A DNA stretch of 5,051 nucleotides from Candidatus Margulisiibacteriota bacterium (lineage in GTDB: Bacteria > Margulisbacteria > Termititenacia > Termititenacales > Termititenacaceae): positions 1-5,051 of the forward strand of contig JAITIS010000088.1 in the NCBI GenBank assembly GCA_031279305.1. The letters are read 5' to 3'. The notes under the pieces were generated by a model. The model was not told the DNA's origin. It did no database searches and was given only the letters and a program-made list of their open reading frames with translations. This document shows positions 1 to 4,178 of the stretch, in pieces; within the stretch, counting starts at the first letter, position 1; each line of letters starts with the position of its first letter. A program made the position numbers and the translations under genes.

Positions 1-512
1 CCGTATTTTACCGCTAACTCCAGCTCTTTGGCCGGTATATAGGCATTGATTGACAGCATATCTTTGACGGAATTGAGCAGGGAGATTTGCAGCAGCGGGT
101 CGACAATTTTGTCCGAGAAATCAAACACTCTGTCCGTGCCGGTCTCATCCTCGTAAATCACCACAAATTGTTTTACGCCGTCGCGTTCGGCCTCGCGGAC
201 GCGGGCGTTCGGCACGGACGGCATACCGAGTTTGGAGGACATAGCCAGCAGCAGATTGGTGAAAAGCAAAGACAAGCCTTGCGAATTGCCGGCCTGCATT
301 TCGGTCACTCTGGCCATTTCGGAAGTCAGGTCCGGCGAGTCCAAGAAAACAAATTCTGTTTTAAGAAAATTGAAAAGTTTCAGCGCCAGCTCGTCCGGCG
401 AGATGCCGTCCAGGACGGTCTCTTGCTCGAACCTGTCCAGCAATTTTTGCAGACATTCTTGCTGCGGGTCGATATAGGCGCTGATGCTGTCTTCTGCTGA
501 CAAAGCAGAGGA
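1..512 (-). CDS. Headless, partial transglutaminase-like protein, C-terminal cassette (degenerate module)
   Basis: Seen: reading minus from 512, the frame stays open for 170 codons to the window edge. Going upstream it meets TAA at 540-542, and no ATG or well-placed ribosome binding site lies between; TTG at 503 is the only nearby start-like codon and has no Shine-Dalgarno. The first 15 residues (SSALSAEDSISAYID) are identical to the last 15 visible residues of the 4179-5051 gene, in the same frame. The rest resembles that gene's transglutaminase-like module: AGNSQGLSLL aligns with GGDCEDLSIL, FVVIYEDETGTDRVFDFS with FVEYLADDGNTYALDPS. The would-be catalytic Cys is Ser77, the His is Gln115 and the Asp is retained (Asp131), so this module is probably not an enzyme. 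Near the left edge SINAYIPA (residues 154-161) resembles the module-opening SISAYIDP, which hints at another module outside the window. Inferred: a silent, promoterless 3' cassette, expressed only if inversion joins it to the right-hand N-terminus. A decayed pseudogene or a misassembled continuation of the right-hand gene is also possible. Confidence 0.75.
468..512 (-). repeat. Left copy of 45-bp perfect inverted repeat
   Basis: This stretch is the exact reverse complement of 5007-5051, with 45 of 45 bases matching by eye. Identity stops sharply at 512/513 against 5006/5007. A weak similarity (about 9 of 12 bases with a 2-base offset) follows on the recombinase side. On the other side the partner runs out at the window end, so the true length may exceed 45 bp. 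The repeat is coding in the same frame in both copies. Inverted rather than direct orientation predicts inversion, not excision. Confidence 0.95.
490..512 (+). other. Candidate tyrosine-recombinase core site, left
   Basis: Arms TCTTCTGCT (490-498) and AGCAGAGGA (504-512) are inverted repeats of each other with one mismatch in nine. They flank the 5-bp spacer GACAA (499-503). If the inner arm base is counted as spacer, the layout becomes 8-bp arms and a 7-bp spacer, within the range known for tyrosine recombinases. The outer arm edge at 512 is exactly where identity to the right-hand copy ends. The spacer is not palindromic, so two inverted copies can only recombine productively by inversion. 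No binding data exist; this is inferred from shape and position. Confidence 0.55.
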
Positions 513-527
513 CTGACAAACATTTAC

Positions 528-556
528 TTCACAAATATCTTAATAATCACTATGTT
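528..556 (+). promoter_or_regulatory. Possible promoter of the recombinase gene
   Basis: TTCACA at 528-533 (5 of 6 to the sigma-70 -35 consensus) and TATGTT at 551-556 (4 of 6 to the -10 consensus) are separated by 17 bp. Transcription would start near 563, just upstream of the ribosome binding site GGAGGT at 574-579. The promoter lies inside the candidate invertible segment, 15 bp from the left repeat, so it would move together with the recombinase gene. Confidence 0.35.
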
Positions 557-585
557 CAGCGCAAAACTGTTGTGGAGGTACGATT

Positions 586-1575
586 ATGTTATTTAAGAAA
601 ACCTTAAAAGATTATGCGGAAAATTTATTTGCGATCGGTGGACACTGGCATCAAAAACGGAAACAAAAAGGCCGGAGTATTATCAACAAAACAATTTACA
701 ACAACGCTTATTTAACTAGAAATTTTATCATTCCTTTTTGGGGTGATCTGCGTCCGCAGAAAATCTCGGTTAAAATAATCAATGAAAAACTAATAACTGC
801 CAAGTCTGCCAAAGGCCTTGAACTTGCCTACTCTACCAAAAATAAAATTCTCTCTTGTTTATCTGAAATATTTACGTATCTTGCCGAGGAAGAGCTAGTG
901 AAAACCAATCCAGTAAAAAGCACCGTCAGATTTTCCAGTGCAATAATTAACAAGCGCGGAGCTTTGTCCCCGGATGAGATGCATAAATTATTCCCTCGAT
1001 CCCACGGCGAATTGCTCAGAATCTGGCGGAGGCAGATCTATATTTGCGCTTTTTTGATCCTGAGAGACACTGGGTTAAGGCCGAATGAATTAGTCGCTTT
1101 ACAGTGGAAAGACTGGCATCCTGAATTAAAATTTTTTCCTGTAACCAAAGCCATCGAAGCGGCTACGCGGGCAAAAATTAAAAGCACCAAAACAGGCGCA
1201 GTAAAGCCCGCGATAGTTTCACCGGTCACGGCGCGGGAAATTATGCTGCTAAAAAACAGCAGGCCAAAGATCCTGCCGGAGACATTTATTTTTGCCGCTC
1301 AGGATGATCTGCCTCTCAGCGTGCATACTTTAAGCAGAAATTTTCACTGTGGAGTGAGACGCGCCGGCATTAATCGTCCAGAAATAACTCCGTATTGGCT
1401 AAGACATACATTTAACACGCGTATGCTGGAAGTGCTGCCCGATGAAGCAGTCCGCACCTTAATGGGGCATCGCGCGGCGTATCTTACGGAACATTACCGG
1501 GATGCGGATGTGAATTCTTTAATAAGAGAAGCGCGGAAAATTCATAAAATAATCAAGAAAAATAAATTATTCTGA
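586..1575 (+). CDS. Tyrosine recombinase / phage-type integrase
   Basis: The 329-residue product has the two-part architecture of tyrosine recombinases, which cut and rejoin DNA at paired short sites through a phosphotyrosine intermediate. Residues about 1-125 form a SAM-like N-terminal DNA-binding region, including a basic stretch HQKRKQKGR at 22-30. Residues about 126-320 are the catalytic domain. Visible catalytic positions are Arg165 in TGLRPNEL, the beta-hairpin Lys202 in KSTKTG, Arg273-His274 in YWLRHTFNT, His295 in LMGHRA and the nucleophile Tyr304 in EHYRD. The first His of the usual HxxR motif is Tyr270, a departure from consensus; the other positions are intact, so activity is plausible. 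The ATG at 586 follows GGAGGT at 574-579. The stop overlaps the convergent acetyltransferase gene by 9 nt. The gene is more AT-rich than its neighbours, suggesting acquisition. Its position beside the left inverted repeat suggests it acts on the 490-512 and 5007-5029 sites. A prophage or island integrase remnant is the alternative. Confidence 0.92.
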   Translation: MLFKKTLKDYAENLFAIGGHWHQKRKQKGRSIINKTIYNNAYLTRNFIIPFWGDLRPQKISVKIINEKLITAKSAKGLELAYSTKNKILSCLSEIFTYLAEEELVKTNPVKSTVRFSSAIINKRGALSPDEMHKLFPRSHGELLRIWRRQIYICAFLILRDTGLRPNELVALQWKDWHPELKFFPVTKAIEAATRAKIKSTKTGAVKPAIVSPVTAREIMLLKNSRPKILPETFIFAAQDDLPLSVHTLSRNFHCGVRRAGINRPEITPYWLRHTFNTRMLEVLPDEAVRTLMGHRAAYLTEHYRDADVNSLIREARKIHKIIKKNKLF

Positions 1576-2118
1576 CTGCGGTTTTTTCAGTACATCTCTT
1601 TTGAACGTGCCAAATATGTGCAGATCCTCAGCCTGTTCGCCGGAACGCAGATAATCGTACAGCACGGCCTCCGGCTCGTGCTTAGCATTTTTGTAACGGG
1701 CTAACTGCTCGGCGTTGCCGCCGGCGACATACGTGTAAACTTTATTCAAGCCTAAATCTTTGAACACATAGCTGTACGCCTGCGCGGCAATAACCACGCC
1801 TAAATCCGTGGTGCGAAATTCCGCCGGTATGTAAATTTGCAGCGCGGCATTGCGGTTTTGCCAGCTGAAATTCTGTAAAGTGATGAAGCCGGTTAGTATC
1901 TCATTATTGGCTTCGGCGACAAACAATCTGGTGCGCGTTTCAATCATTCTGCTTGTGGCTATCTCTTTGAGCAGCTGATTGCGCAGTAGACGGCGGTTGT
2001 TGCAAGGGTAGGCAGTCAGATTATGTTTGTAATAATCCTCAGCGGAGAGCCAGTTAATGACTTTGGGTATATCTCTTTTTTCCATCGCGCGCAGGTAAAT
2101 ATTTATTTTGCCGCTCAT
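1567..2118 (-). CDS. GNAT-family N-acetyltransferase (RimJ/RimL-like), second of pair
   Basis: The 183-residue product reads as a RimJ/RimL-type GNAT, a family that moves an acetyl group from acetyl-CoA to an amine. It starts with the family's strand-helix opening (YLRAMEKRDIPKVINWL, about residues 8-24). A central sheet follows (LFVAEANNEILTGFITLQNF). The acetyl-CoA loop region is LQIYIPAEFRTTDLGVVIAAQAYSYVF; its R-T-T-D-L-G differs from the classic Q/R-x-x-G-x-G/A. GLNKVYTYVAGGNAEQLARY matches the beta5-helix segment, and the end has the usual late strand (EDLHIFGTFKRD). The ATG overlaps the stop of the upstream GNAT gene as ATGA (2115-2118), so the pair is probably translationally coupled; AAGGA lies about 9 nt upstream. 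The 3' end overlaps the convergent recombinase gene. The substrate (protein N-terminus, side chain or sugar) cannot be read from the sequence. Confidence 0.8.
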   Translation of the reverse strand: MSGKINIYLRAMEKRDIPKVINWLSAEDYYKHNLTAYPCNNRRLLRNQLLKEIATSRMIETRTRLFVAEANNEILTGFITLQNFSWQNRNAALQIYIPAEFRTTDLGVVIAAQAYSYVFKDLGLNKVYTYVAGGNAEQLARYKNAKHEPEAVLYDYLRSGEQAEDLHIFGTFKRDVLKKPQSE

Positions 2119-2630
2119 TTGTAATAATCCTTTTTGCTAAGGCCAAAAATTTCCTGATCGTGGTACTTGTTATTGAAATATAAATGCTCCCTAAGCTGGC
2201 CTTCTTTTTTGAACATACATTCTAATAAAACTTTTTTAAGCTCTTGCTCATAAGGCAGGCAGTGGCAGTATATTTTTTCAGCCTGTCCTTTGTTAAAAAG
2301 ATTGTTCAGCCCGGTCGCCAGCGCGTCGCCCATCAGGCGGGTGTTATTACGGGAAGGCTGCATAGTCAGGCTGACTCCGGCGGTATGCTGGGGATTGTGA
2401 ATATTGCTGAAAAGCAGCGCGCCCTGCGGCGTATTGTCTCTGGCATATACGATATAAAACTGGTGATTGAGCGAGCTGACCAATATTGCCAGATCATCCG
2501 TGGAGGCCATCAAAGTGCTTTTGTTTAAGAAAAAAGAATCTTTAGTTTTAATCGACCAGCCGCGCATAAGGCTTAAATCGCGCGGCTTGACGGAATCAAG
2601 ATAAACTTTTTCGCCGTTTAACTGAGGCAT
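2115..2630 (-). CDS. GNAT-family N-acetyltransferase-like protein, first of pair
   Basis: The 171-residue product resembles the downstream gene in layout and is probably a divergent paralogue. It has an opening strand GEKVYLDSVKPRDLSLMRGW (residues 6-25), central strands FYIVYARDNTPQGALLFSNI, a region AGVSLTMQPSRNNTRLMGDAL at the acetyl-CoA loop position, then AEKIYCHCLPYEQELKKVLLECMFKKEGQLREHLYFN and a terminal EIFGLSKKDYYK, typical of RimL-like acetyltransferases. The CoA-loop motif is not canonical, so activity is uncertain. The ATG at 2630 has an AGGGGG ribosome binding site 4 nt upstream and a strong extended -10 box at 2649-2657. CCCC (2636-2639) and GGGG (2645-2648) could pair and partly mask that ribosome binding site. 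The gene is coupled to the next by a 4-nt overlap. The substrate is unknown. Confidence 0.75.
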   Translation of the reverse strand: MPQLNGEKVYLDSVKPRDLSLMRGWSIKTKDSFFLNKSTLMASTDDLAILVSSLNHQFYIVYARDNTPQGALLFSNIHNPQHTAGVSLTMQPSRNNTRLMGDALATGLNNLFNKGQAEKIYCHCLPYEQELKKVLLECMFKKEGQLREHLYFNNKYHDQEIFGLSKKDYYK

Positions 2631-2648
2631 TAGTCCCCCTCAAAGGGG

Positions 2649-2657
2649 ATTATAACA
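2649..2657 (-). promoter_or_regulatory. Extended -10 promoter for the acetyltransferase pair
   Basis: On the minus strand the 9-mer TGTTATAAT is a perfect TATAAT with the TGn extension that can replace a -35 box. No -35 of suitable spacing is evident; TTGAAT sits only 9 bp upstream. Transcription would start near 2642, giving a leader of about a dozen bases before the ATG at 2630. It lies just after the stop of the small ORF at 2661-2798, so the pair can be expressed without it. Confidence 0.5.
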
Positions 2658-2660
2658 TAT

Positions 2661-2798
2661 TTAATTCAAGCTCATCGACACCGTGGCAGTGACTGTGCCG
2701 AAGTCCATACTGTATTCCAGCGTCTTGATTTTCTGCGCTTTCTTACAGCCTTCTTCTCCCGCTTTGCGAATGAGCTCTTTGATCTCTTTTTCTTTCAT
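2661..2798 (-). CDS. Small hypothetical protein, 45 residues
   Basis: An ATG at 2798 opens 45 codons ending in TAA at 2661. The product has a strongly charged, probably helical N-terminal half (MKEKEIKELIRKAGEEGC, residues 1-18) and a C-terminal half that looks like a beta hairpin (TLEYSMDFGTVTATVSMSLN, 26-45). There is no membrane segment or signal peptide. A purine-rich AAAGGCGG lies about 8 nt upstream of the start, a moderate ribosome binding site. It ends 30 nt before the acetyltransferase start and may be co-transcribed. I do not recognise the family. The Lys/Glu-rich start and alternating hydrophobic C-terminus look protein-like, but a chance ORF is possible at this size. Confidence 0.5.
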   Translation of the reverse strand: MKEKEIKELIRKAGEEGCKKAQKIKTLEYSMDFGTVTATVSMSLN

Positions 2799-2914
2799 CG
2801 CCGCACCGCCTTTGCTCTCCCTATATATACCCACTTGTGTTCTAAACTATACGTAAGTATCGAGCGCCGGAGCGCGCCTGATGTATGGAAATTTTGTGTT
2901 CTATTAAAGCCTGC

Positions 2915-3103
2915 TCAGAGCCGGGATGCGGCGTAGCGCGCCGCCGCTTGAGCGGATATTCGATCAAAAATAGCCTGCCGGTTTTGCCGGTAAATCAGCG
3001 CGCGTTTTTGCGCGGCGGTGTTCAGCGAAACCAGCGCCAGCAGGCCGAACAAAGCGGCGCTGATAATGACCAACGTAGTCAGCAGAATAAATCCTTTTTT
3101 CAC
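2915..3103 (-). CDS. Minor prepilin-like protein, PilX/GspK-like position, short
   Basis: The 62-residue product starts MKKG|FILLTT, a short basic leader with a Gly at the prepilin peptidase cleavage position, followed by a hydrophobic helix (about 5-28) and a basic amphipathic tail (QKRALIYRQNRQAIFDRIS). The residue five after cleavage is Thr9 instead of the usual Glu. In known pseudopilins the GspK class lacks that Glu and sits at the filament tip, and the third place in the operon fits. However, GspK and PilX proteins have a large globular domain and this one ends after 62 residues, so it is either a minimal member or truncated. The GTG start overlaps the preceding stop (TGA, 3100-3102), with AGAGGA 4 nt upstream. 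There is no clear terminator after the gene, only a GCGC/GCGC 4-bp stem at 2864-2875 without a T run. Confidence 0.7.
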   Translation of the reverse strand: MKKGFILLTTLVIISAALFGLLALVSLNTAAQKRALIYRQNRQAIFDRISAQAAARYAASRL

Positions 3104-3429
3104 GGCGTCCTCTGCCTAAAATAATTTTCGTAAATATAGGTCTGGCGGTTTGACCGCGCGGATATAGTCACCTTATACAGGTTATTTTGCGCGCGTGTAA
3201 CCTGAATATCCTCAAAAGGTAAATCCGCAATATCCAGCCGTCCGGTTTGCGCGCTGCCTGCGGCGATTTTTTCAGCGACGGACATAAACTGCTGATTTAT
3301 GATCTGTTTTTGTCTTTCTGTTTCCTGCAGCCGGAAACAGCTCAAATAAAAACTTAACAGCGCGCCGACTATGACCGTTCCGGCAGAGAGTGTGATTAAC
3401 AATTCCAGCAAAGTAAAACCTTTTTTCAT
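3100..3429 (-). CDS. Prepilin-type N-terminal cleavage/methylation protein, PilW/GspJ-like
   Basis: The 109-residue product has a textbook class III signal: MKKG|FTLLELLITLSAG, with Gly4 before the cleavage site and Glu9 as the conserved fifth residue of the mature protein. A hydrophobic helix follows to about residue 31, then a polar helix (RLQETERQKQIINQQFMSVAEKI) and a short beta-rich domain ending in QTYIYENYFRQRTP. Prepilin peptidase removes such leaders before assembly into type IV pili or type II secretion pseudopili in the inner membrane. The globular part is small, typical of a minor pilin. It overlaps both neighbours by 4 nt (ATGA upstream, GTGA downstream), so the three genes are probably translated in step. 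GGGAAG lies 3 nt before the start. The GspJ/PilW assignment rests on order only. Confidence 0.85.
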   Translation of the reverse strand: MKKGFTLLELLITLSAGTVIVGALLSFYLSCFRLQETERQKQIINQQFMSVAEKIAAGSAQTGRLDIADLPFEDIQVTRAQNNLYKVTISARSNRQTYIYENYFRQRTP

Positions 3430-3749
3430 AAACTTCCCGGATAATAGTCGCGGTGCAATTCGACCGCATTATTTTCAGCCCAGCGCACGGATACGGTCAC
3501 GCTGCGCCGCGGATACAGGTCAGCCACGGTTTCGGTCAGGCTATAGCCGTTTTTAGACGGCAGCAGACTATAGCCGTCATAAGCGCGGCATTCCAGCGCG
3601 GAAGCGGCCAGATCGACCGCCTCGCGGTAACGCCAGCTGTATTCGCTGTTCCTTAGCTGGCTCTGGAGCAATATTTGCAGGCCTAACAGCGTGGTGCCGG
3701 CGATTGCCAGCGCGATAATTAACTCTAATAAAGAAAAACCTTTTTGCAT
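3426..3749 (-). CDS. Prepilin-type N-terminal cleavage/methylation protein, PilV/GspI-like
   Basis: I start this 107-residue protein at the ATG at 3749, because MQKG|FSLLELIIALAIAG is then a normal short prepilin leader with Gly4 and Glu9. A TTG at 3773 would add eight residues that fit no leader and has no ribosome binding site. The hydrophobic helix runs to about residue 30, followed by RNSEYSWRYREAVDLAASALECRAYDG and a beta-rich C-terminus (RRSVTVSVRWAENNAVELHRDYY). It is the first gene of the coupled operon; its TGA overlaps the next ATG. There is no Shine-Dalgarno, but a good promoter ends 6 nt before the ATG, so the transcript is probably leaderless. The name PilV/GspI follows from position and general form, not from a specific motif. 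Confidence 0.85.
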   Translation of the reverse strand: MQKGFSLLELIIALAIAGTTLLGLQILLQSQLRNSEYSWRYREAVDLAASALECRAYDGYSLLPSKNGYSLTETVADLYPRRSVTVSVRWAENNAVELHRDYYPGSL

Positions 3750-3755
3750 ACCAAA

Positions 3756-3783
3756 AGTATACCAACGCAGCAAATATTTTCAA
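3756..3783 (-). promoter_or_regulatory. Promoter of the minor prepilin operon, predicted leaderless
   Basis: On the minus strand TTGAAA (3778-3783, 5 of 6) and TATACT (3756-3761, 5 of 6) are separated by 16 bp. Six bases separate the -10 box from the ATG, so a start site about seven bases downstream of the -10 falls on the A of that ATG. This agrees with the absence of a ribosome binding site at 3749. Confidence 0.55.
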
Positions 3784-3821
3784 TGCAATTTAACCGGCGG
3801 CTATCCCGATACTTCCGTAGG

Positions 3822-3827
3822 TATAAT
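3822..3827 (+). promoter_or_regulatory. Possible -10 box for the 94-residue protein / transglutaminase operon
   Basis: A perfect TATAAT sits 48 bp before the ATG at 3875 in the divergent intergenic region (3750-3874). No convincing -35 box is present at 16-18 bp. A second AT-rich candidate, TATATA, lies at 3844-3849. An imperfect palindrome, ATAC to GTAT with 8 bases between (3809-3824), overlaps the box and could bind a regulator. The promoter is inside the candidate invertible segment and would travel with the N-terminal coding part. Confidence 0.35.
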
Positions 3828-3874
3828 ATTCGGTTTGGCCGGGTATATATGTAGTGTAAATCAGGGGAGGCTAA

Positions 3875-4159
3875 ATGGACATTCAGCAAATCCAGCACGC
3901 GCCTAAAGTCGCGCCCGTGGAGCAAACTGCGCAAAACAAAGACGATCTGGCTAGAGCTTTTTTAGCAACGTTTCAAACCGCCGATCAGGCGATAAGCGTG
4001 CTCCAGTCCGAAAAAAAGCAGAAAGAAGAAGATAAAAAACGCCAGCGGATTTTTGCCAGAGAGGATTATGAGGGCTACAACGAGCTGGAGGATGTGCTGG
4101 AAGAAATAGACGCCAGACTGGAAAAAATGCTGGATATAGCCAGACAACTGGACGCTTAA
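3875..4159 (+). CDS. Hypothetical coiled-coil protein, 94 residues
   Basis: I do not recognise this family. The first 22 residues are Gln/Pro-rich and probably flexible (MDIQQIQHAPKVAPVEQTAQ). Residues 24-45 look helical. SEKKQKEEDKKRQRIF (45-60) is strongly basic/acidic, and YNELEDVLEEIDARLEKMLDIARQL (68-92) has heptad-like Leu/Ile spacing, suggesting a coiled coil. There is no signal peptide or membrane segment. The start is fixed by AGGGGAGG at 3863-3870, 4 nt upstream. The next gene begins 19 nt after the stop on the same strand, so the two are probably co-transcribed. A partner or regulator of the transglutaminase-like protein is a guess from position only. Confidence 0.85.
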   Translation: MDIQQIQHAPKVAPVEQTAQNKDDLARAFLATFQTADQAISVLQSEKKQKEEDKKRQRIFAREDYEGYNELEDVLEEIDARLEKMLDIARQLDA

Positions 4160-4178
4160 AGTTAATTGGGGGAATAGA

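Noticed and set aside
87..500. Plus-strand open frame of 137 codons at the left end
   Set aside because: It is the antisense of the transglutaminase-like C-terminal frame, which has clear module similarity to 4179-5051. The plus reading is rich in Arg, His and Gln with no recognisable domain.
2864..2875. GCGC-CGGA-GCGC hairpin as terminator of the prepilin operon
   Set aside because: The stem is only four base pairs and neither strand has a following T run.
2975..3025. GC-rich inverted stretches (CCGG...CCGG and CGCGC...GCGCG) inside the third prepilin gene
   Set aside because: They are short, lie within coding sequence of GC-rich codons and show no repeat-family structure.
3426..3773. TTG at 3773 as start of the first prepilin
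   Set aside because: It places eight hydrophobic or aromatic residues before the leader, lacks a ribosome binding site and lies upstream of the predicted transcription start.
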